Made by a program: the position numbers and the translations under genes
Shown here: one piece after another, positions 7,635 to 14,969 of the stretch
Layout: each line of letters begins with the position of its first letter
Numbering within the stretch: the first letter of the stretch is position 1
Origin: an uncultured Bacilli bacterium
GTDB lineage: Bacteria > Bacillota_I > Bacilli_A > RF39 > UBA660
NCBI GenBank assembly: GCA_934130545.1
Contig: CAKOYD010000010.1
Location: forward strand, 1-35,576
Reading direction: 5' to 3'
Length of the DNA stretch: 35,576 bases
The notes under the pieces: model-generated
Databases searched by the model: none
Seen by the model: the letters and a program-made list of their open reading frames with translations, nothing else
Told to the model about the DNA's origin: nothing

Positions 7635-8537
7635 CTATTTGTTATAACTATTTTTTAGCATATTAGCTAATATTTTATAATCTTGTGAATTATAATTAAG
7701 TTTATCTAATTCTTTTAATAATTCAATACTATTTGCAGATGTAATATTATTTATCATCGTATTTAAATCCATTGTATCATTATTTACTTTTACTAATTCT
7801 ACTTCTACTTTAGGGTTTGTTACTCTAGGTGTTGGATCATATAAATCAGCAAAGTAATTAACTTCTTCTTTAGAAGTTATATCCATGTTTACTGGAGTAG
7901 ATACTGATACTTCCATATTTACAGGTACATCCATATTTACTGGAACGTATTTTAAATCTTCTTTTTTATTTTCTATATATACTTTATATATTATTTTATA
8001 TAGAATATTTATTATTGTCCAAATACTAAATATAATCATTACTAATTCAATTAGAGAAGCTATATCACTATTAGTATAGATATCTAATTCATTATATATA
8101 TTTATATTATTTTTAGTAATTAAATTAAATAAGACAAAACTAATAAATGTTGTTATAGTATACATTAAGATATTAATTATTTTATATACTAGAGTACTTT
8201 TTTTATTAATAATACTATCTACAATATAGATATTAGTAATTACAAAGATTATTATAAATACTAAGTAATTAGGAAATACTAGTTCATAAATAATATTATT
8301 TACTAGATAATCTAATAGTCCAGATAATTTATCTTTATATTCAAAAGCAATAGTAGTTAACATAAAGACATACCAATATGTTAATACTCTTTTAGCATTT
8401 TTTTTAGTTAATTTACTACATGTTAGAAGAATAAGTGCTAGAAATAAGTATAGTATTAGCATTAATACCATAAATTGTTCTTTGGATACAATATTTATTA
8501 ATACATTTATTTTATCTAAGATATTTGTTCTAATCAT
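7635..8537 (-). CDS. Multi-pass membrane protein, unknown function
   Basis: I do not recognise this protein. About five membrane segments are visible in the first 190 residues (near 23-43, 52-68, 86-108, 117-140 and 160-185). A cytoplasmic or external tail of ~110 residues follows, with a short repeated pattern (VPVNMDVPVNMEVS and TPVNMD). The gene follows the sortase gene by 18 bases and has its own strong AAGGGGG site. It is therefore the third gene of the SpaA-like protein / sortase unit, closed by a terminator. A role in assembling or anchoring the sortase substrate is possible but only from position. Confidence 0.65.
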   Translation of the reverse strand: MIRTNILDKINVLINIVSKEQFMVLMLILYLFLALILLTCSKLTKKNAKRVLTYWYVFMLTTIAFEYKDKLSGLLDYLVNNIIYELVFPNYLVFIIIFVITNIYIVDSIINKKSTLVYKIINILMYTITTFISFVLFNLITKNNINIYNELDIYTNSDIASLIELVMIIFSIWTIINILYKIIYKVYIENKKEDLKYVPVNMDVPVNMEVSVSTPVNMDITSKEEVNYFADLYDPTPRVTNPKVEVELVKVNNDTMDLNTMINNITSANSIELLKELDKLNYNSQDYKILANMLKNSYNK

Positions 8538-8555
8538 AATATAACCCCCTTAATA

Positions 8556-9158
8556 TTATTCTTTAGTACTTAAATATGCGATATAGACTGTTTGACTATA
8601 TTTTAAATTACCGCTAGTACAAGTAATTAATGTTAGAGTATTTTGGTTTTGATCTCTTTTAATGTTTACTGTACCAGTTTTTTCAACGTCATAAATATCT
8701 TTTATTAAATAGTGATACTTATGATCTTTATATGTTATTATTAATTCATCATCAATAGATAAATATTTTAAATCAGTAAAGTATGAATTGTAGGCATCTC
8801 CAGAATGCGCTGCGAGTATTAAATTACTGTTTTTAGTATCAGGATAAGAAGAATTACTTAATACTTGAATATTTAATTCAACATTATTAAATTCACTATT
8901 TTTAGAATAGAAACCTCGATTAAAGTTTATTTTAGGTATTTCTAGATAACCAATATAGTGTTCTAAGTCTTCTACTTCTTCTTGCTCTTCTGTTTTTTCT
9001 TGTTTTTGTTCTTGTTCATGTTCGATAGTTGATATCTTGCTGTTCATAGTATCATATGCAATATTAATTTTTTCATCAATATAACTTGATAGTCCTAATA
9101 CTAAGCCAGTAATTGTTAAAACTATACCACTTATAAACAAGATAAATTTTTTATTCAT
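8556..9158 (-). CDS. Sortase-family transpeptidase, lacks canonical Arg
   Basis: Sortases cleave a C-terminal sorting motif and attach the protein to cell wall or pilus. An N-terminal membrane anchor (~5-24) and a Glu/Gln-rich spacer (46-65) precede the sortase barrel. The catalytic His is H118 in LAAHSGD and the catalytic Cys is C180 in TLTLITC. The Arg normally found shortly after the Cys is missing: there is no Arg between C180 and the end, and the aligned place is Gln189 or Lys186. The ATG overlaps the stop of the upstream SpaA-like gene by 8 bases, so the two are translationally coupled. That strongly suggests a dedicated enzyme-substrate pair. Class assignment is unsure; it is closest to class D/A-like small sortases. 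Confidence 0.85.
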   Translation of the reverse strand: MNKKFILFISGIVLTITGLVLGLSSYIDEKINIAYDTMNSKISTIEHEQEQKQEKTEEQEEVEDLEHYIGYLEIPKINFNRGFYSKNSEFNNVELNIQVLSNSSYPDTKNSNLILAAHSGDAYNSYFTDLKYLSIDDELIITYKDHKYHYLIKDIYDVEKTGTVNIKRDQNQNTLTLITCTSGNLKYSQTVYIAYLSTKE

Positions 9159-9630
9159 TTTCTTTTATAGTAGCATAATTATATGCTGTTAAAGCTCCTA
9201 TAATAGTTAGAATAGCTGAAATAATATATATTAATTTTGTACTTGAGAATGTATCTGGTACTGTAATTATTTCTTCACTAGCCATAGTGTTATCAATAGT
9301 AAGTGATATGTTTTTATCGTTTTCTTCTACTTCAAATTCAATGCTGTTATTACCATTTGAGTATCCTTCTGGAACTTCAGTTTGAGTTAAAGTATATTTA
9401 CCTACTTTTAAGTTATATACATAGTGTTTATTCTCTGTTGTTATCCATTCATCAACAGTATTTCCTGCTTCATCAGTTAGTACTAATCTACTACCAACGA
9501 TGGGATTTCCTGTGTTAGCATCAACATTTATAATTTCTACTTGATTAGTTATATCATCTGCTTTAACAGTATTAATTACAAATATTGTACCTATTAAAAT
9601 TAAACTAATTAAACCTATTTTTTTCATCAT
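9151..9630 (-). CDS. SpaA/Cna-B-like surface protein with VPDTF sorting signal
   Basis: A signal peptide (1-24, ending TVKA) leads to one SpaA/Cna-B-like beta domain (~30-115). It has the typical VDANTGNPIVGSRLVLTD strand pattern and the late TQTEVPEGY. The C terminus is a sorting signal: VPDTF (124-128), a hydrophobic segment (133-150) and a short Lys-containing tail. VPDTF differs from the classical LPXTG. The Lys that forms the isopeptide bond in many Cna-B domains (in K-x-D) is Asn here, so that bond is probably absent. The neighbouring coupled sortase is its likely processing enzyme. It could be a minor pilus subunit or a wall-anchored adhesin. Confidence 0.8.
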   Translation of the reverse strand: MMKKIGLISLILIGTIFVINTVKADDITNQVEIINVDANTGNPIVGSRLVLTDEAGNTVDEWITTENKHYVYNLKVGKYTLTQTEVPEGYSNGNNSIEFEVEENDKNISLTIDNTMASEEIITVPDTFSSTKLIYIISAILTIIGALTAYNYATIKENE

Positions 9631-9661
9631 AATTCCCCCTTAATAAATTTAATTGTTTCCT

Positions 9662-9689
9662 ATTATAGCACCTTTTTTGAAAAAAGCAA
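9662..9689 (-). promoter_or_regulatory. Promoter of the SpaA-like protein/sortase unit
   Basis: Minus-strand TTGCTT (9689-9684), a 16-base spacer and TATAAT (9667-9662), with an extended TGC before the -10. The -35 lies inside an 11-bp inverted repeat (9680-9690 with 9697-9707) that could be a terminator arm or an operator. Confidence 0.65.
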
Positions 9690-9744
9690 ACATTTTTTTG
9701 CTTTTTTTGCATTTTTTTACTAAAAATGTACCTAATACATGCAT

Positions 9745-9776
9745 AAAAAGAAAAAAGCCTTATAAAATAAGGGCTT
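9745..9776 (-). terminator. Terminator after tRNA-Gln
   Basis: Minus-strand hairpin AAGCCCTTA...TAAGGCTT (one bulged base) followed by TTTTTTCTTTTT. It lies 11 bases past the tRNA 3' end. Confidence 0.8.
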
Positions 9777-9786
9777 AAAAGCAACA

Positions 9787-9862
9787 TGGTTGCCCTAGTT
9801 AGATTCGAACTAACGAAATGTCGGAGTCAGAGTCCGATGCCTTACCGCTTGGCTATAGGGCA
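9787..9862 (-). tRNA. tRNA-Gln (anticodon CTG)
   Basis: The minus strand folds as a complete tRNA. The acceptor stem is TGCCCTA/TAGGGCA with discriminator A and an encoded CCA (9789-9787). The D arm is GCCAAGCGGTAAGGC, the anticodon stem TCGGA/TCCGA with loop CTCTGAC, and the T loop TTCGAAT. The loop gives anticodon CTG, which reads the Gln codon CAG. The U1-A72 closing pair is typical of tRNA-Gln. A terminator follows, and the gene stands alone. Confidence 0.96.
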
Positions 9863-9887
9863 ATTACATATTAATTATATACCTAAA

Positions 9888-9916
9888 TAAAAAAAATATC
9901 TACTAAATTGTAGATA
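9888..9916 (-). terminator. Terminator of the nfeD-SPFH operon
   Basis: Minus-strand stem TATCTAC/GTAGATA with a 6-base loop (9897-9916), followed by eight or more T. It lies 6 bases after the stop of the SPFH gene. Confidence 0.88.
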
Positions 9917-9922
9917 CTTTCT

Positions 9923-10822
9923 CTATTTTTTATCTTTTTTGTCTTCTTTTAATAATTCGCCAATAGTGGTACTCATTGTGGCTACTGTTTGAAGTTCTGA
10001 GGGAATTATTATTTTTGTTGCAGATCCTTCACTTACTTTAGCTAGGGTATCAAAACTTTTCATAGTAAGAACTGCTTTATCAGCTCCTGCTTCTTTTAAT
10101 AGTTTAATACCATCAGCTTCGGCTTTTTTAAGTTTAAGTAAGGCTTCGGCTTCACCTTCCGCTATTTTAATTTGGGACTCTTTTTTGGCTTCCGCTCTTA
10201 GGATAGCGCTTTCTTTTTCACCTTCAGCAATTAAGATACTAGATTTCTTTTCACCTTCGGCTTGAAGAATCTTTTCTCTTCTTTCTCTTTCAGCACGCAT
10301 TTGTTTTTCCATGGCTTCTTGAATATCTCTCGGTGGGATAATGTTTTTTACTTCTACTCTATTTACTTTAATACCCCATGGATCAGTTGCTTCGTCTAAA
10401 ATAGCACGCATTTTAGAATTAATTATATCTCTTGATGTAAGTGTTTGGTCTAACTCTAGTTCTCCAATTAAGTTTCTTAATGTCGTAGCAGTTAAGTTTT
10501 CAATAGCATTTATTGGGTTTTCTACTCCATAAGTATATAATTTAGCATCTGTTATTTGGAAATAAACAACTGTATCTATTTGCATAGTAACATTATCTTT
10601 AGTTATAACTGGTTGAGGTGCAAAGTCTTTAACTATTTCTTTTAATGAGACCATATTAGAAACACGATCAACAAAAGGTAATTTAAAGTGCAAGCCATTG
10701 GTCCATGTTTCAAAGTAAGAACCTAATCTTTCTACTACATAACTTTTAGCTTGTGGGACAATTTTTATACATGGTATAACAAATACCAATACTAAAATTA
10801 ATAATATAATTAATATTTCCAT
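9923..10822 (-). CDS. SPFH/Band-7 (stomatin-like) membrane protein
   Basis: An N-terminal hairpin-type membrane segment (2-22) is followed by the SPFH domain. Diagnostic stretches are IVPQAKSYVVERLGSY, LPFVDRVSNMVSLKE, DPWGIKVNRVEVKNI and PPRDIQEAMEKQMRAERERR. A long Ala/Glu/Lys coiled coil (~170-245) with repeated AEGEK patterns follows. Such proteins form membrane-bound oligomeric rings and are thought to organise membrane microdomains. The gene directly follows an nfeD-like gene (8-base gap), the classical partner arrangement (compare E. coli qmcA-ybbJ). The length of 299 residues is normal. Confidence 0.93.
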   Translation of the reverse strand: MEILIILLILVLVFVIPCIKIVPQAKSYVVERLGSYFETWTNGLHFKLPFVDRVSNMVSLKEIVKDFAPQPVITKDNVTMQIDTVVYFQITDAKLYTYGVENPINAIENLTATTLRNLIGELELDQTLTSRDIINSKMRAILDEATDPWGIKVNRVEVKNIIPPRDIQEAMEKQMRAERERREKILQAEGEKKSSILIAEGEKESAILRAEAKKESQIKIAEGEAEALLKLKKAEADGIKLLKEAGADKAVLTMKSFDTLAKVSEGSATKIIIPSELQTVATMSTTIGELLKEDKKDKK

Positions 10823-10829
10823 ATATTTA

Positions 10830-11255
10830 TCACTCCTTTATTTTTTTAACAGCAAGTTTATTGCCATCAATATTTAATATTTCAACAAATTCATCTTTTT
10901 TTATTACTTTGTCATCTTTAGAATAAGCTGTCCATCTTTTACCATCTACTCTTACTTCACCATATTTATCTTTTTTTATGTCTTCAGTAACGATACCTTT
11001 CATACCTATTACCCTATCTAAATTAGTTCTTACAGGGTTTACTTTTAGGTATTTAGATACAGATGATCGAGTAGTTATCATAAGAATAATTCCTACTATT
11101 ACAAATATAGCAAATTGTATTAAGAATACATCAGTAAACAGAGATACAACAAGGGCCAAAAGACCACTTATTACAAACCATATACTTACTATTCCTTCAG
11201 TTATTGCTTCAATAAAACCTAGAATAATAATTGCTACTAACCATACATAAGTCAT
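10830..11255 (-). CDS. NfeD-like membrane protein
   Basis: This short NfeD-type protein has three to four membrane segments in the first ~65 residues. A soluble C-terminal domain of the NfeD OB-fold type follows (VIGMKGIVTEDIKKDKYGEV, then RWTAYS). The 141 residues match the short YbbJ class without the ClpP-like protease domain. NfeD proteins are genetically and physically linked to SPFH proteins, and an SPFH gene follows 8 bases later. The pair has its own promoter and terminator. Confidence 0.9.
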   Translation of the reverse strand: MTYVWLVAIIILGFIEAITEGIVSIWFVISGLLALVVSLFTDVFLIQFAIFVIVGIILMITTRSSVSKYLKVNPVRTNLDRVIGMKGIVTEDIKKDKYGEVRVDGKRWTAYSKDDKVIKKDEFVEILNIDGNKLAVKKIKE

Positions 11256-11275
11256 ACTACTTTCCTCCTAAAATA

Positions 11276-11304
11276 AGTATACTATATTACCTGCTATTTT
11301 ACAA
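11276..11304 (-). promoter_or_regulatory. Promoter of nfeD-SPFH
   Basis: Minus-strand TTGTAA (11304-11299), a 17-base spacer and TATACT (11281-11276). It lies ~20 bases upstream of the ATG with AGGAGG between. Confidence 0.75.
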
Positions 11305-11306
11305 CT

Positions 11307-11330
11307 AAAAAAGCAAGACATTACTTGCTT
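11307..11330 (-). terminator. Terminator after the pilin-dockerin gene
   Basis: Minus-strand stem AAGCAAG/CTTGCTT with a 6-base loop (11311-11330), followed by a run of T. It ends the unit transcribed through the anchored paralogs and the dockerin protein. Confidence 0.87.
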
Positions 11331-11352
11331 CTCTAGTTATCTTAGTTTATTT

Positions 11353-12825
11353 CTAATTTTTATATGGTAGTTTAATGTTATCTCCTGCAAGGTATTTTTT
11401 CATAATTGCTACATCTTTATCATCAACTACTCCATCAGTATTAACATCAGCAGCTTCTAGATTTATTTTAGTATCTGTTACGCCACTGACATATTTTGAC
11501 ATTGGTATTAAATCCATGATGTTAACTTCACCATCACCATTAGCATCACCGTACATAATCCAATTAGCTATATAATTTATATTACCTGTTGTTCCAGTTG
11601 CTATAGCAAGATTCTTTTGTGGTGTATTACCATTACTTCCTGTCCATCCAGCAAATACATATCCGTCTCTTGTTGGCTCAAGTAATGTATATGGTAATGA
11701 TATTTCAGCATATCTAGTAATGTTTCTTGATGATTCTTTTCCACCATTTAAATTATAAGTTATACTGTAAGCATTTCCACTACTATATGGCAATTTTATA
11801 TTATCCCCGGCAAGGTATTTTTTCATAATTGCCACATCTATATCATCTACTACACCATCAGTGTTAACATCAGCAGCTTCTAGATTTATTTTAGTATCTG
11901 TTACGCCACTGACATATTTTGACATTGGTATTAAATCCATGATATTAACTTCGCCATCGCCATTTACATCACCATACATGATCCAATTGGCTATATAATT
12001 TATATTACCTGTTGTTCCAGTTGCTATTACAAGATTCTTTTGTGGTATATTACCATTACTTCCTGTCCATCCAGCAAATATATATCCTTCACGTACTGGC
12101 TCAAGTAATGTATACGGTAATGATATTTCAGCATATTTAGTAATATTTCTTGATGATTCTTGTCCACCGTTTAAATTATAAGTTATACTGTAAACATTTC
12201 CACTATTATATGGTAATTTTATATTACTTCCGGCAAGATATTTTTTCATAATTGCCACATCTATATCATCAACTACTCCATCAGTATTAACATCAGCATT
12301 ATTAAGATTAATATTTTCACCAGTTACGCCACTAACATATTTTACCATTGGTATTACATCCATGATATTAACTTCACCATCGCCATTAGCATCACCATAC
12401 ATAATCCAATTAGCTATATAATTTTTATTACCTGTTGTGTTGTTTGTAATAGTTAGAGTTTTTTGTGGTGTATTACCATTACTTCCTGTCCATCCAGCAA
12501 ATATATATCCATCTCTTGTTGGTTCTAATAATGTATACGGTAATGATATTTCAGCATATTTAGTAATATTTCTTGATGATTCTTTACCACCGTTTAAATT
12601 ATAAGTTATACTGTAAGCATTTCCACTATTATATGGTAATTTTATATTACTTCCGGCAAGGTATTTTTTCATAATTGCCATATCTATATCATCAACTACT
12701 CCATCAGTATTAACATCAGCAGATTCTAGATTTATTTTAGTATCTGTTACTCCACTAACATATTTTACCATTGGTATTAAATCCATAATACTAACTTTAC
12801 CATCATCATTAGCATCGCCATACAT
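11353..12825 (-). repeat. 423-bp tandem coding repeats
   Basis: Three full units (12403-12825, 11980-12402, 11557-11979) and one partial unit (11353-11556) encode the dockerin plus Flg_new modules. The period is exactly 423 bp and the DNA similarity is very high, with the last two units closest. Recombination between units could change the number of dockerins. Confidence 0.92.
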
Positions 12826-13296
12826 AACTTTATTTGCGTCTGTATTGTTTCCATCACTAGTATTATTTTTTACATTTAAACTACTATTTGATTTAAAATC
12901 TGTTTTTTTAGGGCAAGTACTATTCGTAGTCTTAGGTGTAATTGATAATTTTTCATCTAGATATTCAATAGTTATAACGCAATTACTCATATCTTCGTTA
13001 GTAAGAGGATTTACTACTGCTTGACTATTTTTATAATTAGCGGTTAAGTATCCTTTTTCTACTAATGTTGAAATAGATACTTCACTAGTAGATGTACACT
13101 TTCCTGTATAAACACATTCTAAATAATATGATTCACTGGCTTTGCTGATATTATTAATTAGAGATTCATAGTCTTCTTCCTTATTACTAAAGAAAGTATT
13201 CTTAATTGCATATGCTGATACTCCAACAACTACAGATAATACAATTACTGCTGCTAACAATCCAATTATGGTAAAACCTTTTTTATTTTTATCCAT
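11353..13296 (-). CDS. Type IV pilin-like protein with four dockerin domains
   Basis: The N terminus KKGFTIIGLLAAVIVLS is a class III prepilin signal, cut after the Gly and followed by the hydrophobic assembly helix. Glu5 of mature pilins is Gly here, as in tip-type minor pseudopilins of the GspK kind. A pilin-like head with Cys61 and Cys67 runs to ~155. Four type-I dockerin domains start at residues 158, 299, 440 and 581. Each has two Ca-binding EF-hand-like loops (DANGDGEVNIMD and DVNTDGVVDD). Three Listeria-Bacteroides (Flg_new) repeats separate them (ITYNLNGG...GYIFAGW...YIANW). The spacing is exactly 141 residues. Dockerins normally bind cohesins; no cohesin is in the window. It is probably a calcium-dependent, pilus-displayed docking protein. 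Confidence 0.85.
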   Translation of the reverse strand: MDKNKKGFTIIGLLAAVIVLSVVVGVSAYAIKNTFFSNKEEDYESLINNISKASESYYLECVYTGKCTSTSEVSISTLVEKGYLTANYKNSQAVVNPLTNEDMSNCVITIEYLDEKLSITPKTTNSTCPKKTDFKSNSSLNVKNNTSDGNNTDANKVMYGDANDDGKVSIMDLIPMVKYVSGVTDTKINLESADVNTDGVVDDIDMAIMKKYLAGSNIKLPYNSGNAYSITYNLNGGKESSRNITKYAEISLPYTLLEPTRDGYIFAGWTGSNGNTPQKTLTITNNTTGNKNYIANWIMYGDANGDGEVNIMDVIPMVKYVSGVTGENINLNNADVNTDGVVDDIDVAIMKKYLAGSNIKLPYNSGNVYSITYNLNGGQESSRNITKYAEISLPYTLLEPVREGYIFAGWTGSNGNIPQKNLVIATGTTGNINYIANWIMYGDVNGDGEVNIMDLIPMSKYVSGVTDTKINLEAADVNTDGVVDDIDVAIMKKYLAGDNIKLPYSSGNAYSITYNLNGGKESSRNITRYAEISLPYTLLEPTRDGYVFAGWTGSNGNTPQKNLAIATGTTGNINYIANWIMYGDANGDGEVNIMDLIPMSKYVSGVTDTKINLEAADVNTDGVVDDKDVAIMKKYLAGDNIKLPYKN

Positions 13297-13322
13297 TATT
13301 ATCTTTCACTCCATTTTTTATA

Positions 13323-14123
13323 TTATTTTTCTATTGTGAATACATATTTAGTAACTTCGCTATTTTGTGATAAGTTTGTATATGGAACAGCTACAATGTT
13401 AAGTTTACCATTTGTATCAGTAAAATATGCCATACTTTTATCTTTAATTGAATCTTCTAATATTTTATAAGCTATATCATAACAATTTTTTGAACTATCA
13501 ACAGTACCACATGTTTTTGTTAAATCATAATTAGAATTATTTGACTCGTCCATATTTTTCTTAATGGCATCTTTTTCTTTATCTAATAAAGTACTTTTAT
13601 CGTAACCTAATTTTTTAATCATTTCATCATATGTAATTTCATTGCCTGTTTTTAAATCAAAATTATATGTTTTATATTCTTTCGTTAGTGCTTCACCATA
13701 AATAACTACAACTGATAAAATATCATTATATTTATAAGTTTTATATGTTATGTCATCAAAACAATCATGACTATCTACAGCACATTTATCAAAAGTTTCA
13801 GCTCTATCTCTGTATAATGCTTTTAATTCACCATTTGCATTTCCAGCATCATAAGAATCAATATTTATATATGGCACTTTTAAATCACTTAGTTTTTTTG
13901 TTGTATTTCCACTTGTATACTCTGCATGTTTATTATTATATAATTCTGTATAGTTAGCATCATATACATAATCTTTACTATCATCTAATTTAATAGCACT
14001 TTTTGGTTCTAAATCATCGTGTTTACTTGATAGTTTATCGTATGTAATATGCCCTCCTAAACCTACAACTATTATTAGAAGTATTACAACCAAAACCGTT
14101 AATTTTTTATTTTCTTTTTCCAT
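13323..14123 (-). CDS. Membrane-anchored protein, RsiV/PdaC-like ectodomain
   Basis: A short charged N terminus and one membrane segment (~8-25) anchor an extracellular domain of ~235 residues. The segment from ~75 to 180 (PYINIDS, then VVIYGEALTKEYKTYNFDLK and TGNEITYDEMIKKLG) resembles the DUF3298/RsiV-like fold found in RsiV and PdaC. No DUF-linked polysaccharide deacetylase domain is present. Four Cys (C113 and C120; a second pair near 204 and 213) may form disulfides. The signal-anchor and the bases before the ATG are nearly identical to those of the upstream gene. It precedes the pilin-dockerin gene and is probably cotranscribed. Function unknown; lysozyme sensing is one idea from RsiV but is unproven. 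Confidence 0.7.
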   Translation of the reverse strand: MEKENKKLTVLVVILLIIVVGLGGHITYDKLSSKHDDLEPKSAIKLDDSKDYVYDANYTELYNNKHAEYTSGNTTKKLSDLKVPYINIDSYDAGNANGELKALYRDRAETFDKCAVDSHDCFDDITYKTYKYNDILSVVVIYGEALTKEYKTYNFDLKTGNEITYDEMIKKLGYDKSTLLDKEKDAIKKNMDESNNSNYDLTKTCGTVDSSKNCYDIAYKILEDSIKDKSMAYFTDTNGKLNIVAVPYTNLSQNSEVTKYVFTIEK

Positions 14124-14147
14124 TTTCTCACTCCTATTAAGACTTTA

Positions 14148-14921
14148 TTAAGCTTTAACTATATCCTTAAAAATATAGTGACCATTTTCATACTCAAAAA
14201 CAAACTCATATTTGTCAAATTGTTGATATTCAGCATCTACAAATTTTTGAATTTCATCGTAGTTATATATTGTTCCAGTATATGGGGATTTTCCTTTATC
14301 TAATCCATCATAAAGAGGTAAATCAGAATATGATACATTTACTTTTAATGTATTATTTTCTATTATTGCACTGTTTACTTTATATCCATAATAATATATA
14401 TCACCAGATTGCCTTACTACAGGTGTTGCTATATATTTGTTAGTAGATTCATCGTATTTAAATGCAGTTGGTTTAAATGAATAAGTATTTTTTGGCAACT
14501 TCTCATTTTTACCAAATAAATATTTATATGAATCATTTAAATCTTCATATTTAATTTCATATGTTTTTGATACTTCTGCACATTCTGACTGAGTACTACA
14601 AGATTTTTCAACACTTGCTAATTTTACTAATTCTGTTTTCATATAAGAATATGCTTTTAATATTTTTATATAATTTTCATGGTCAGTAGTACTGTCTGTT
14701 TCATCTAAACTTCTATATCTCAAAACATATGCGAATTCCTTTACTAGGCGCTCTGCTTCAGTTAAGTCCTCAACATTTGTTGTATTATTTTTTCCATTTG
14801 GCTTTTCTTGATTTATATCCTTACTTGATAGCTTATCGTACGTAATATACCCTCCTAAACCTACAACTATTATTAGAAGTATTACAACCAAAATCATTAA
14901 CCCTTTACTTTCTTTTTCCAT
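14148..14921 (-). CDS. Membrane-anchored protein, paralogous anchor, unknown ectodomain
   Basis: The first 35 residues (MEKESKG, then the LVVILLIIVVGLGGYITYDK anchor) nearly match those of the next gene. The ~210-residue ectodomain is different and not recognised. It has one close Cys pair (CSTQSEC) and many Tyr and Asp residues. I use the ATG at 14921, with AGGAG 7 bases upstream. An in-frame upstream start would add 16 residues and spoil the anchor. The gene lies downstream of ileS with a ~50-base gap. The nearly identical DNA over ~100 bases at the 5' ends indicates duplication or conversion of the anchor. Confidence 0.7.
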   Translation of the reverse strand: MEKESKGLMILVVILLIIVVGLGGYITYDKLSSKDINQEKPNGKNNTTNVEDLTEAERLVKEFAYVLRYRSLDETDSTTDHENYIKILKAYSYMKTELVKLASVEKSCSTQSECAEVSKTYEIKYEDLNDSYKYLFGKNEKLPKNTYSFKPTAFKYDESTNKYIATPVVRQSGDIYYYGYKVNSAIIENNTLKVNVSYSDLPLYDGLDKGKSPYTGTIYNYDEIQKFVDAEYQQFDKYEFVFEYENGHYIFKDIVKA

Positions 14922-14969
14922 TTTCTCACTCCTTTGTATAAGTATAACATAAATAAAAAGAAAGAACAA

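Noticed and set aside
9605..9787. 60-residue reading frame upstream of the SpaA-like gene
   Set aside because: It runs through the promoter, the tRNA terminator and oligo-A/T stretches and has no ribosome binding site.
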